Assembly: GCA_017419405.1 (NCBI GenBank)
Contig: JAFOLH010000015.1
Coordinates: 248,001-312,000 of the forward strand
Length of the DNA stretch: 64,000 nt
Source of the DNA: Renibacterium sp.
GTDB lineage: Bacteria; Actinomycetota; Actinomycetes; Actinomycetales; Micrococcaceae
Direction of reading: 5' to 3'
The stretch's first letter is position 1; each line of letters opens with the position of its first letter. Positions 1 to 8,360 of this stretch are shown here, piece after piece. The notes below the pieces were generated by a model. The model ran no database searches. It was given only the letters and a program-made list of their open reading frames with translations, and had not been told where the DNA came from. The position numbers were made by a program, and so were the translations under genes.

Positions 1-886
1 CCTGGCCGAGGTGCGGCACCGCAGCCAGCAAGGCCTGTGTGTATTCGTGCTGCGGATGGTAGAAGATGTCTTCCGCGCTGCCGGTCTCCACGATCACGCC
101 CTTGCGCATCACCGCGATCCGGTCGGAGAGATCCGCGACCACGCCCATATCGTGGGTGATCAGCACGATCGCCGAGTCCAGCTTGTTGCGCAGATTGCGC
201 ATCAGATCGAGGATTTCCGCCTGAACCGTGACGTCCAGAGCGGTGGTCGGTTCGTCGGCGATCAGCAGCTTCGGATCGCAGGAGAGCGATTGGGCGATCA
301 TCGCGCGTTGGCGCTGCCCGCCGGAAAGCTGGTGCGGGTACGATTTGAAAGCTTTTTCCGGATCCGGCAGTTCGACCAGTTCCAGCATCCGGATCGCCCG
401 GACCCGGGCTTCGTCCGGAGAAATCTCATTGTGCAGCCGGAGCGTCTCCACGATCTGGAATCCGATCGTGTACACCGGGTTGAGCGCCGTCATCGGCTCC
501 TGGAAGATCACCGCGACGTCGCTGCCGCGGATCTTGCGCAACTTCGACGGGGAGGCGTTCAGGATCTCTTCGCCATTGAGCTTGACCGAGCCGGTGACCC
601 GGCTGTTGTCCGGCAGCAGCCCCAGGATCGCCATCGAGCTGGCGCTCTTGCCGGAACCCGATTCACCCACGATCGCCAGGACTTCGCCGGCCTTGACCTC
701 GTAGTCGAGCCCGATCGCGGCCGGCACCCATTTCTTGTCCACGCCGAAGTCGACCGAGAGGCCGGACACTTGGAGTACCACGTCTCCGGCGCTGCGCCGT
801 CCGGTGGACCGGTTCGTCGGCACCTCGACCGGATCGATGTTGTCGACCTCGGCGGGCTCCTGAGGAGTGATGTTTTCTTCACTCAT
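1..886 (-). CDS. oppD: Oligopeptide ABC transporter ATP-binding protein (partial, 3' end outside window)
   Basis: This is the ATPase of a peptide importer and works at the cytoplasmic face with OppB and OppC. The visible 295 residues contain Walker A (GESGSGKS, about residues 74-81), a Q-loop (FQEP, Q129), the signature LSGGQRQR (187-194), Walker B ending ADEP (210-213) and the switch His (LITHD, H245). I chose the ATG at 886-884, which begins MSEEN and gives a 35-residue acidic leader before the domain. The gene is cut by the left edge, so a fused OppDF protein cannot be excluded. It is separated from oppC by an oppositely oriented gene, so it probably has its own promoter in 887-978. Confidence 0.93.
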   Translation of the reverse strand, partial: MSEENITPQEPAEVDNIDPVEVPTNRSTGRRSAGDVVLQVSGLSVDFGVDKKWVPAAIGLDYEVKAGEVLAIVGESGSGKSASSMAILGLLPDNSRVTGSVKLNGEEILNASPSKLRKIRGSDVAVIFQEPMTALNPVYTIGFQIVETLRLHNEISPDEARVRAIRMLELVELPDPEKAFKSYPHQLSGGQRQRAMIAQSLSCDPKLLIADEPTTALDVTVQAEILDLMRNLRNKLDSAIVLITHDMGVVADLSDRIAVMRKGVIVETGSAEDIFYHPQHEYTQALLAAVPHLGQ

Positions 887-978
887 GCTGTGTGTTTCCT
901 TCCGCTCAGGAGCGCCGGTCGGGCGATCCCGGATCTGCGAATTAGTCGGCTGCTCTGCTCTGCTGTCACGATAGGGGC

Positions 979-1596
979 ATGACTTCTGAGCGTTTCCGCC
1001 CGCGCACCGGCACGGTTTTGGCCATCGTCCTCTACGTCTTGGCCGGGGCCGGGCTGCTCGTCGTGCTGTTCAGCGGACTCCGCCTGCAGGACATCCTGTT
1101 GACCCTGCCCTTGCTGGCTTTCGTCGGCTACTGCGGTTACTGGCTGTTCGGCTTCCCCGAAGTGATCGTGGACGAGGACGGCGTCACTTTGGTCAACCCC
1201 ACGGTGACCGTCCGGGTGCCTTGGGTCGCGTTGATCGCCGTCGACACGAAATTCGCCTTGACGCTGATTACCGTGAAGCGCAAGTACACCGCTTGGGCGG
1301 CTCCGGCGCCCGGGGTGATTTCGGCCAACCGGGGCAAACGCGAGGACACCATGGGTCTGCCGGCCAGCAGCTATGGCGCGTTCGGTTCCTTGCGTCCCGG
1401 AGACCTGAAACGCAGCGATTCCGGCGCCGCCGCTTTCATGGTGCGCACCCGCTGGGCGAAGCTGGTCGACGCCGGCAAAATCGACGTCGAGCAGACCGCG
1501 CATTCCCGGGCCAGCGTGCGCGTCAACTGGCTGCAGCTGGGCATCGCCCTGGTGCTGATTGCCGCCGTCGTCGCGCTGATCGCCGGCGCGCTCTGA
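979..1596 (+). CDS. Membrane protein with bacterial PH-like domain
   Basis: The 205-residue protein has two N-terminal membrane segments (about 12-33 and 38-58), a soluble middle part rich in beta-type sequence, and a C-terminal membrane segment (about 183-203). The middle part has the pattern of actinobacterial bPH_6-type PH domain proteins (FGFPEVIVDEDG, then a V-P-W pattern). The function is unknown. It is on the opposite strand to the peptide transporter genes on both sides. It diverges from oppD and converges with oppC, with only 13 bases between the two stops. The GATAGGGGC just before the ATG could act as a ribosome site or as part of a leaderless promoter. Confidence 0.72.
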   Translation: MTSERFRPRTGTVLAIVLYVLAGAGLLVVLFSGLRLQDILLTLPLLAFVGYCGYWLFGFPEVIVDEDGVTLVNPTVTVRVPWVALIAVDTKFALTLITVKRKYTAWAAPAPGVISANRGKREDTMGLPASSYGAFGSLRPGDLKRSDSGAAAFMVRTRWAKLVDAGKIDVEQTAHSRASVRVNWLQLGIALVLIAAVVALIAGAL

Positions 1597-1609
1597 TCCG
1601 GTCGCCATC

Positions 1610-2719
1610 TCAGGCCTTTTCGGCATTGGCTGAGCTGGCCTTTTTCGCGTTGAACTTCTTCTGCCGCGGATCGAAGGCATCCCGCAATCCGTCGCCGATG
1701 AAGTTGATGCACAGGCAGATCACGATGATGAACAGGCCCGGGAACCAGAACAGCCAGGGCCGGGTGGAGAACGCTTCCTGGTTTTCCACCACGAGCGAGC
1801 CCAGCGAGATGTCCGGCTTGGTGACGCCCAATCCGATGTAGCTCAGGCCGGCTTCCAGCAGGATCGCAGAGGACATCAGCAGCGTGGTGTTCACGATGAT
1901 CACGCCCACCGCGTTCGGCAGGATGTGCTTGAACACGATCCGGGTGTTGGAGGCGCCGGCAATCCTGGCCGCATCGACGAATTCGCGTTCCCGCAAGGTC
2001 AGGAACTCACCACGCACCAAGCGGGCCAAGCCCACCCAGATCACCAGGGCGAGGAAGATGCCCAGCAGCACCACGCCGAGGTTGTCCTGGAGTGCCTTGA
2101 AAACGTTCGACATGAAATCCCGGGTGGTGACTGGCTGCCCATCGGGACCGATTTCAGTTGTGCCCAGGCTGGCGGACCGGACCACTTGGCCGAGCACGGC
2201 ACCGGTGACGATCACCGGGATGATGATGATCGCGTCGGTCAGGCGCATCAGCACGGTTTCCACCCAGCCGCGGAAGTAGCCGGACAACGCGCCGACCACG
2301 ACGCCGATCAGCCCGGCGATGATGCCGATCGTGAACATCACGATGATCGACAGCTGCGCGGCACGCATGGTCATCGCGAACATGTCGCGGCCGATGCTGT
2401 CCTGCCCGAACGGGTGGTCGCCGAAATTGAACGGGAACTGGTAGGTGGGCGCGGCGTTGTTCTGGATGTCCTGGACATCGGTATAGCTGTACTTCCACCA
2501 GCCTGGGATGTCGATCCAGCCCCAGAGCTTGATCCCGGAGGCACTGAACACCAGGATCACCACGAGCACGAAGACCACGAGTGCGACCATCGCCGCGCTG
2601 TGGCCGAAAAAACGCTTCCGGATGATCTGGCCTTGGCTCAGGCCTTTGGTTTCCTGGACATCTTCGATGCCGGCGGCGGGCGGAGTCTGCGGGGACTCGC
2701 CAGTGACGACGCTTGTCAT
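1610..2719 (-). CDS. oppC: Oligopeptide ABC transporter permease OppC
   Basis: This is an inner-membrane subunit of the peptide importer, 369 residues long. It has the OppC N-terminal segment with a first membrane helix at about 42-62, a periplasmic loop, and a BPD_transp_1 permease core. The EAA loop (EFVDAARIAGAS followed by HILPN) contacts the ATPase. The start ATG overlaps the stop of oppB in an ATGA, so the two are translationally coupled. The C-terminus DPRQKKF is typical of the family. The next gene in the operon direction is a plus-strand intruder, which is unusual for an opp operon. Confidence 0.94.
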   Translation of the reverse strand: MTSVVTGESPQTPPAAGIEDVQETKGLSQGQIIRKRFFGHSAAMVALVVFVLVVILVFSASGIKLWGWIDIPGWWKYSYTDVQDIQNNAAPTYQFPFNFGDHPFGQDSIGRDMFAMTMRAAQLSIIVMFTIGIIAGLIGVVVGALSGYFRGWVETVLMRLTDAIIIIPVIVTGAVLGQVVRSASLGTTEIGPDGQPVTTRDFMSNVFKALQDNLGVVLLGIFLALVIWVGLARLVRGEFLTLREREFVDAARIAGASNTRIVFKHILPNAVGVIIVNTTLLMSSAILLEAGLSYIGLGVTKPDISLGSLVVENQEAFSTRPWLFWFPGLFIIVICLCINFIGDGLRDAFDPRQKKFNAKKASSANAEKA

Positions 2720-4251
2720 GACTTCACCTTCACTCGTGGGTCAAGGGCGGAATAGACCAGATCGGCCAAGAGGTTGAAGGTCAGCGCTGTGATCGCGACG
2801 ACTACGAAGAAGCCCATCACCGGATTGGGGTCCACATTTTTCAACCCCTGGGCGAACATTTGGCCCATACCGGTGAACCCGAAGACCGATTCGGTGATCA
2901 CCGCGCCACCGATCAAGCCGCCGATGTCGTAGGCGACCACGGTGGCCAACGGGATCAAGGCATTGCGGAAGGCGTGCCGCATCACCACGGTCCGCTCGGA
3001 CAGGCCTTTGGCCCGGGCCGTCCGGATGTAATCCATGTTCATGATTTCCAACATCGAACCGCGCGAATAACGGGTGTACGAAGCGATCGAGATCAGGATC
3101 AGCGCGATGGTGGGCAGGATCAGGTGGGTGAAGCGGTCCAAACCGCCGGTCCAGAAATCGCCTTGGAAGTTCGGGGTGACCGCGCCGATGGTGGCGATCG
3201 GGCGGCCGCGGGTCTGCTCGAAATACTGCGGCCAGGACTGCATGAAGCGGTCCATCAGGATCAACGCCGCAACCAGGAACGCGGTGATCGCGGCGGCCCG
3301 CATATTCTGCCCCCGGTCGTATCCGCCGAAGAAGTAACCCACGGCGATGCCGACCAGCACCGTCACGATCGCGAAAATCACGATCATCAACAGCGTTGCA
3401 TCATTGAGCAGCGGCTGCAGGGCGTAGTAGCAGACCAAACCGATCGCCACTACGACCAGCGAAGAGTACAGCGCTTTGCGGTTCTTCAAGCCGGCGGTCA
3501 GCGCGGTGATGCCGAAGGCGATGCCCACCCCGCTCAGCGCGATCACGATCGGGCCCAGACCCGGGCGGACGAGCCAGCCGGTGAAGGAGATGTACATCAG
3601 GACCAGGGCGACGGCGACGGAGGTGCCGCCGAAGGCGATCCAGCGCTTCTTCCACTCCCCGCGGGCGATGGCCATGCCGATCAGGCCGAAAATCACCGAG
3701 ACGATCAGGATCACCAATAACGGTATTTGCGGGTCCTTGAGGAAGGTATTGAAGTTGATCGCACCGAATTCCTTGAGCAGCACGGCGGCCCAGAAGATCG
3801 GCAGCGAGAAGAACAGGAAGGTCAGGAAAGTCACGCCGTAATCCAGCGCGCTGTACTGGCGCAGGGCGGTGACGATGCCGATGGTGACGCCGATCACGAT
3901 GGCCAACAGCACTGCGGTGGTGACCAGGGTCAGCGTCTGCACCATGGCCATGCCCAGTTGCTCGGTGACCGGCTGCCCCTGCAGGTTCTTGCCCAGATCA
4001 CAAGAATTGGCGAGCGGGACCAAGCAACCGGCTGCGCCTCTGAGCCAAATGAAGTACCGTAGCGGCGCTGGGACGTCCAAGTTGAGCAGCTCGCTGCGGG
4101 CCCGGATCAGATCGTTCTTATTGGGATTCTGGCTGGTGCGAAGTTCTTGCAGGGGATCGCCGGACGCCGCTGTCAGGAGATACACCACAAAAGAAGCGCC
4201 GAGCAAGATGAGTACGGCAGTGATGATGCGCCGCACGATATAGCTGAGCAT
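2716..4251 (-). CDS. oppB: Oligopeptide ABC transporter permease OppB with a long membrane insertion
   Basis: This is the partner permease of OppC. At 511 residues it is far longer than the usual 305-330. The N-terminal helix, the ARSELLNLD loop region and the C-terminal core are normal, including the EAA loop at about 408-428 (YIRTARAKGLSERTVVMRHA) and the terminal DPRVK. Roughly residues 175-345 are extra and look like about five additional hydrophobic helices placed between the second and third conserved permease segments. There is no frameshift and the frame stays open, so the insertion is real. Related actinobacterial OppB proteins can carry such insertions, but its role is unknown to me. 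Confidence 0.92.
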   Translation of the reverse strand: MLSYIVRRIITAVLILLGASFVVYLLTAASGDPLQELRTSQNPNKNDLIRARSELLNLDVPAPLRYFIWLRGAAGCLVPLANSCDLGKNLQGQPVTEQLGMAMVQTLTLVTTAVLLAIVIGVTIGIVTALRQYSALDYGVTFLTFLFFSLPIFWAAVLLKEFGAINFNTFLKDPQIPLLVILIVSVIFGLIGMAIARGEWKKRWIAFGGTSVAVALVLMYISFTGWLVRPGLGPIVIALSGVGIAFGITALTAGLKNRKALYSSLVVVAIGLVCYYALQPLLNDATLLMIVIFAIVTVLVGIAVGYFFGGYDRGQNMRAAAITAFLVAALILMDRFMQSWPQYFEQTRGRPIATIGAVTPNFQGDFWTGGLDRFTHLILPTIALILISIASYTRYSRGSMLEIMNMDYIRTARAKGLSERTVVMRHAFRNALIPLATVVAYDIGGLIGGAVITESVFGFTGMGQMFAQGLKNVDPNPVMGFFVVVAITALTFNLLADLVYSALDPRVKVKS

Positions 4252-4378
4252 TTGGACCTCGAATGATGTGATCCGGGGATTACCCGGTGTTGCAGAAGTC
4301 TACGTCAGCACCCTGTGGCCTGGAGACGGTCTGTCGCTTGAGCCGGTCGGAGCTGTCGGGAAAATGATGGCATCAGAA

Positions 4379-4411
4379 GGGCGCTAGGACCAAAACGCGG
4401 TCCTAGCGCCC
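4379..4411 (-). terminator. Perfect 13-bp hairpin between oppA and oppB
   Basis: GGGCGCTAGGACC at 4379-4391 pairs perfectly with 4399-4411 around a 7-base loop. It lies 37 bases after the oppA stop in the oppA direction and is followed on that strand by a short TTCTG tract. The position and strength suit a partial terminator or a 3'-protecting stem, which would give more OppA than OppBC. No strong U-run follows, so complete termination is uncertain. Confidence 0.72.
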
Positions 4412-4447
4412 CGTTACTGAATATTGCTGAAAGCCTGAGCTAAGCGC

Positions 4448-6229
4448 CTATTTCGCGGCCCAGTCCCAGACGTTCCACCAAACGCCGGTCTGCGTCGGGT
4501 TGTACTTGATGCCGGTCACCTTGTCGCTGTAGGCATCAACCCCGATGGTCTGGAAAAGCGGCAGTCCGTAAGCGGAGTCCCAGATCATCTTGTCGATCTG
4601 GACCTGCAGGTCGTCCTGCTTTGCTTTGTCGGTGGTGGTCACCAGTTCGTCCATCAGCTTGTCGGCATCCGGGTTGGAGAATTGGTTGAAGTTGTTGCCC
4701 GCGCCGGTCTTGAACAACTGCGGCACGTTGCTGACGCCGACGCCCGAGTTGATCCAGCCGAAGATGGTCGCATCGTAGGATCCGTTGCCCAACGCCTTCG
4801 ACCATTCCGAGCCGCCCAGACCGCCGTCGACGATCTTGAAGCCGGCCTGGGTCGCGGACTGCGAGATCAAAGTGAAGGCGTTCAACCGGTTGGGGTTGTC
4901 CTTGTTGTACATGATCCGGATTGTCGGCGTCGCGCCGTTGAGCAGTTGCTTGGCTCCGTCGATGTCCACGTTCTGGAAGTTCGCCGAGCCGTTGTTCTTG
5001 ACCGTGTCGGCGTACTTGGGCTGCGCCGGAACGAAGAGCTGGGAATCCAAGGGCTTGGCTTCAGGGTCCAGCGGCTTGATGATCTTGTTCACGATGTCGT
5101 TGCGCGGCACGGTCTTCATGAACGCCTCACGGACGTTCTTGTCCGCGAACGGGCCGTTGTAGTTCAGGTCGAGGTGATCGTAGGAGAGCTGATCTGCCTT
5201 GTCCATGGTGACGCCCTGGCTGGCCAAGGCTTCCAACTGCTGCACGGTGTCCGCCGAAGCCTGCGGCGCAATGATGTCCGCCTCGCCGTTCTTCAATGCC
5301 TGGATCTGAGCCGAAGCGCTGCCGATGTACCGGACCGTGATCTGGTCCAGCTTGGCGGCCGGGCCCCAGGTGTAGTCCTTGTTCTTGACCAAGGTCATCG
5401 ACTGGTCAGGCTGGATGTCCTTGACGATGTACGGTCCGTTGGAGAGGAAGAGGCTGGTGTCGGTCGGCAACTGCTTGGTGTCGAACCCGGTGTTCCAGAT
5501 GTCGGCGGCCTTCTTCAGGCTTTCGTTGACGGCAGCCGGCTTGGTCGGATCGCCCTTCGGCAGGCCCTTCATCAAGTCAGTCAGGGCCGCAGCGTCTTTG
5601 AGCCCGGCCTTCTGCGCCACGATGTGCGCGGGAATCCGGATGTTGGGAATCCCGATGGCTACTTCCCAGTCGGAGAACGGCTTCGAGTACGTGATCGTCA
5701 TCGACCGGCCGTTGTCGCCGATTTCCGGGAAGCTGGTCAGGTTCAGGCCCGAGGTGTCGGCAGCCGGCTGGAAGTACGTGGTGCCGGTCTTGGCTTCCGA
5801 ATTGGCGTCGTCGTAGTACGCGGAGCCGGAGGCCCACTGCAGCACCAGGTCGTTGGCGTCGACGGGCGCGCCGTCGGACCACTTCACGCCCTCATTGACC
5901 GTGTATTTGACGGTCAGCGGATCGTCGGAGAGCTTCTCGATCTTGCCGAACTTCTCATTCCGGACCACATTGAGCTTGTCGTCGATGTAGCCGAAACCGG
6001 AGTGTGTCGCATAAGCGATCTTCCCGTTGGTATCGACATTGTTCTGCGCGGTGTCGGCGTTGAAGGATGTGAAGCCGTTGACTTCGACCACGGTGGCTGA
6101 GCCTCCGTCCTTGGCCGCGCCGCCGCTCGCGCTGGAGCCCGTGTTGCCGGAGTTGCCGGCGCAAGCGCTGAGTGCCAGGGCCGCGACTGCGGCAACACTC
6201 ACTGCTTTGGAAATACGTCCGAAACGCAT
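4448..6229 (-). CDS. oppA: Oligopeptide-binding lipoprotein OppA
   Basis: This is the extracytoplasmic substrate-binding protein of the peptide importer (SBP_bac_5 family), 593 residues long. I start it at the ATG at 6229-6227, which is preceded by TAGGAGG at good spacing. An upstream in-frame extension of 31 residues lacks a signal and is rejected. The N-terminus is a lipoprotein signal with lipobox LSAC (Cys23) followed by a Gly/Ser-rich linker. The family body follows, with KWSDGAPVDANDLV and a C-terminal LPLFQ region. It is the first gene of the minus-strand opp group and is separated from oppB by a hairpin. Confidence 0.94.
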   Translation of the reverse strand: MRFGRISKAVSVAAVAALALSACAGNSGNTGSSASGGAAKDGGSATVVEVNGFTSFNADTAQNNVDTNGKIAYATHSGFGYIDDKLNVVRNEKFGKIEKLSDDPLTVKYTVNEGVKWSDGAPVDANDLVLQWASGSAYYDDANSEAKTGTTYFQPAADTSGLNLTSFPEIGDNGRSMTITYSKPFSDWEVAIGIPNIRIPAHIVAQKAGLKDAAALTDLMKGLPKGDPTKPAAVNESLKKAADIWNTGFDTKQLPTDTSLFLSNGPYIVKDIQPDQSMTLVKNKDYTWGPAAKLDQITVRYIGSASAQIQALKNGEADIIAPQASADTVQQLEALASQGVTMDKADQLSYDHLDLNYNGPFADKNVREAFMKTVPRNDIVNKIIKPLDPEAKPLDSQLFVPAQPKYADTVKNNGSANFQNVDIDGAKQLLNGATPTIRIMYNKDNPNRLNAFTLISQSATQAGFKIVDGGLGGSEWSKALGNGSYDATIFGWINSGVGVSNVPQLFKTGAGNNFNQFSNPDADKLMDELVTTTDKAKQDDLQVQIDKMIWDSAYGLPLFQTIGVDAYSDKVTGIKYNPTQTGVWWNVWDWAAK

Positions 6230-6519
6230 TCCGCCTCCTAAGTATCTGAAGAGTGTGTTAAGCCGCGATGCTGTCATCGGGACCCGACGACCCCTGCCGG
6301 TCCGGCAAGTGTCCTGTCTCACATGGTGAAGAGCGTAGACCGAATTTGTGACCGATTGGTAAAAAATTGACCCGCGTTACCCGGTTGTTACCGAGATGCA
6401 ACCTGGTTTTCCCGGCTGATGTCCAGCCAGTTCCCAGGGTTTTTGCCCATGATCTAAAGGGAGTGTGTTGGTTTTCATTTGCCCCGGCGATGCAACGGAC
6501 CGCAGCTGTGAATTTCCGG

Positions 6520-6612
6520 TCAACGCCCACGATGCCAAATTCGGGTCAGGACCAAAAAGCCGACTGCGACGATCACGATCACCAGAATCAGCCCGACGAT
6601 CTCGGCGCTCAT
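6520..6612 (-). CDS. Tiny single-helix membrane peptide, second of a coupled pair
   Basis: The 30-codon ORF begins MSAEIVGLILVIVIVAVG and is one transmembrane segment followed by a basic tail ending RIWHRGR. Its ATG overlaps the stop of the upstream 32-codon ORF in an ATGA. Codon third positions are partly GC rich, and the frame contains no obvious decay. It recalls other tiny actinobacterial transporter or stress peptides of the KdpF or MetS size class, but it matches neither motif and there is no kdp or transporter gene nearby. The function is unknown. Confidence 0.5.
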   Translation of the reverse strand: MSAEIVGLILVIVIVAVGFLVLTRIWHRGR

Positions 6613-6707
6613 TCCCCGCCCCGTCCGCCGCGCTGAATCACAACCCAGCCCAGCATGAACAGCACCACGATGATTCCGATCGAAATCCATTCCAGCTCAG
6701 AGGTCAT
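6609..6707 (-). CDS. Tiny single-helix membrane peptide, first of a coupled pair
   Basis: The 32-codon ORF reads MTSELEWISIGIIVVLFMLG, then a short tail with RGGRGGE and a TGA. It is predicted to be one membrane helix with a short acidic N-terminus and a basic C-terminus. The ribosome site is weak (GGACAG upstream). The ATGA overlap with the next ORF is the main argument that both are translated. The pair lies in what would otherwise be a 690-base gap between oppA and the next minus-strand gene. Confidence 0.5.
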   Translation of the reverse strand: MTSELEWISIGIIVVLFMLGWVVIQRGGRGGE

Positions 6708-6835
6708 AGCTGTCCAGCTTATTGGTGCCAGCTGTGGCTGGGCTTTTCATTTGCCCAGGCGCAGATGAAGATCAAGGCGTCAGCGGCACAGGATCGGTGC
6801 GGCTTGGTTCGTCTGGGCCTTTGGGCCAACCAGGA

Positions 6836-6906
6836 TGTCCCACCGAGTGCGGCCACTGAGTGGGACATCACGGTTCTGTCCCACTGAGACTACTTACTCA
6901 GTGGGA
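6836..6906. repeat. Two tandem hairpins built from one repeated arm
   Basis: Four copies of an arm with consensus TGTCCCACTGAG alternate in orientation: 6836-6849, 6854-6867 (inverted), 6877-6888 and 6897-6906 (inverted). The first pair matches at 12 of 14 positions around a 4-base loop. The second pair has a perfect 10-bp stem around ACTACTTA. The element sits just beyond the 3' end of the minus-strand gene at 6925-7113. It could be a terminator, a small repetitive element, or the relic of inverted ends of a mobile element. No transposase is nearby. Confidence 0.7.
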
Positions 6907-6924
6907 TATACCCGTCGCGCTGAT

Positions 6925-7113
6925 TCAGCGTTTGCGGTTCTTGAGCGCTTCAGCTGCTTTGCTGGCAAGCACCTTGCCGTCGGTCTGCGCCCATTCCTTG
7001 GCTCTGGGGCTGTAGATCTTCAGGGCCCGCTTGATCTCGGCCCGGAGGAACCACGCGGCAGTAATCGCTCCGATGATGAGCGTGATGACGAGGAGTACCG
7101 CGATGACCTTCAT
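6925..7113 (-). CDS. Small membrane-anchored protein of unknown function
   Basis: The 62-residue protein has a single N-terminal membrane helix (about 3-22) and then a basic amphipathic cytoplasmic region rich in Lys, Arg and Ala. The tail ends ALKNRKR. I see no family motif. The start ATG at 7113 directly precedes the residues KVIAVLLVIT. The gene stands alone between the tandem hairpins and a divergent 72-residue membrane protein. It could be an annotated hypothetical protein conserved in the genus, which a search would show. Confidence 0.6.
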   Translation of the reverse strand: MKVIAVLLVITLIIGAITAAWFLRAEIKRALKIYSPRAKEWAQTDGKVLASKAAEALKNRKR

Positions 7114-7246
7114 CCCATGAGCTTAGGCAACCATGCTTGGCCTGAGCTTTGTACCAGCCCTGCCCCGCCTGAGCAGTCCGCGCCGGCTGGCTTGACCACA
7201 GCACGTTTGCCCGGTCCGGCCCGGTCTGCGGGCTAAGCTTGTCCGC

Positions 7247-7465
7247 ATGGAGTCGGAAGAGTTGCGTAAGAAACTGAGCGCGAGCCAGAAAGCCGTGATC
7301 GCTTGTTACGGCGTGGCGGTGATCGGCGGCCTGATCCTGTTGGTCTCCGGTTTGCTCAGCAGCAACTGGTGGACCGCCGTGTTGGGTACCGTGATGGCTA
7401 TCGGCTTCGGATTCTCCCTGCTGAACTGGCTGAAGTTCATCCGGAAGATCAACTCCGGGAACTAG
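7247..7465 (+). CDS. Small two-helix membrane protein of unknown function
   Basis: The protein has 72 residues. A charged N-terminus (MESEELRKKLSASQ) precedes two membrane helices at about 17-38 and 42-63, and the tail ends RKINSGN. A TAAGCT box lies 7 bases before the ATG with no ribosome site between, which is the pattern of a leaderless actinobacterial transcript. No family was recognised. It converges with the malonate operon downstream. Confidence 0.65.
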   Translation: MESEELRKKLSASQKAVIACYGVAVIGGLILLVSGLLSSNWWTAVLGTVMAIGFGFSLLNWLKFIRKINSGN

Positions 7466-7585
7466 CGCCCCTCCTCCGGCGTTGGCCCGCTTGAACCCGG
7501 GGGTGTTTGAACCGGGGTTCCGGCTAAAGCCACTTCGCCAGGTTGCGAATACTGCATAGTCAGGTCAGACGTGGGCGGCGCTGGA

Positions 7586-8350
7586 TCAGGCTCCAGTAAT
7601 TGCGCGTACCAGCACAAAGAACAACGAGGGACCTAGCAAACACCCCACCCCCGTGTAAAACGTCGCAGTCATCGCGCCGTAGGGGACCAGACGCTTGTCC
7701 GTCGCGGCCAGCCCGGCAGCCACTCCGGACGTAGTCCCCATGAGTCCGCCGTAAGCCATGGCGGATTTCGGGTTGTTCAGGCCGATCACCTTAGCGATCA
7801 GCGGGGTCCCCACCATAACGACCACCGATTTGACCAAGCCTGCCGCGATGGAAAGTGCGATGACCTCAGAGGACGCGCCGACTGCGGTCCCGGTTACCGG
7901 CCCGACGATGTAGGTGGCAGCGCCGGCGCCGATGGTCGTGATCGAAGCGGCATCCGTGTAGCCAAACAGATAAGCCACTACCCCGCCGACGAGAAACGAC
8001 ACGAATATCCCCAGCAGAATCGAGACGATTCCGGCCAGACCGGATTTTCTGATCACGCCCAGATCGACGCCGTAGGCGGTTGAGACGATCGCGAAGTCCC
8101 GCAGCATCGATCCGCCCATGACCGCCAGCCCACCGAAAACTGCGATATCCGCCAGCCCCGCTTGCCCTCCGCTCAGCGCCCCGCCCAGGTATGCCAAACC
8201 CAGCCCGAAGACGATGGCGATCGCCGAACCTTGAAGGCGTCCCCGGGTGAGCGTCTTCGACAACCAGCCGGAAACCAGCGTCAATGCACCCACCACCACG
8301 AAAGCGAAGAGCAACCCGTTTTTGACCAGTACCGTTGAGATCAGCTCCAT
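7586..8350 (-). CDS. madM: Malonate transporter MadM subunit
   Basis: This is the larger membrane subunit of the two-component malonate/sodium symporter MadLM. It has 254 hydrophobic residues with about eight membrane helices and the MadM family stretches GGLAVMGGSMLRDFAI and GPVTGTAVGASSEVIALS. It begins 10 bases after the end of madL, with a GGTGAG site about 8 bases before the ATG. Placement after the malonyl-CoA synthetase and decarboxylase genes supports the substrate call. Confidence 0.92.
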   Translation of the reverse strand: MELISTVLVKNGLLFAFVVVGALTLVSGWLSKTLTRGRLQGSAIAIVFGLGLAYLGGALSGGQAGLADIAVFGGLAVMGGSMLRDFAIVSTAYGVDLGVIRKSGLAGIVSILLGIFVSFLVGGVVAYLFGYTDAASITTIGAGAATYIVGPVTGTAVGASSEVIALSIAAGLVKSVVVMVGTPLIAKVIGLNNPKSAMAYGGLMGTTSGVAAGLAATDKRLVPYGAMTATFYTGVGCLLGPSLFFVLVRAITGA

Positions 8351-8360
8351 TTCGGCACGC

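Noticed and set aside
2860-3720. Plus-strand ORF of 286 codons opposite oppB
   Set aside because: It is rich in Asp/His/Gln/Arg repeats typical of the reverse reading of a hydrophobic gene, has no family pattern and lies wholly inside a well-supported permease gene.
4682-6100. Plus-strand ORF of 472 codons opposite oppA
   Set aside because: It is a shadow of oppA in the antisense frame. It has no start signal and no recognisable domain.
6230-6322. 31-residue extension of OppA
   Set aside because: The lipoprotein signal and the TAGGAGG site support ATG 6229. The extension has no signal properties.
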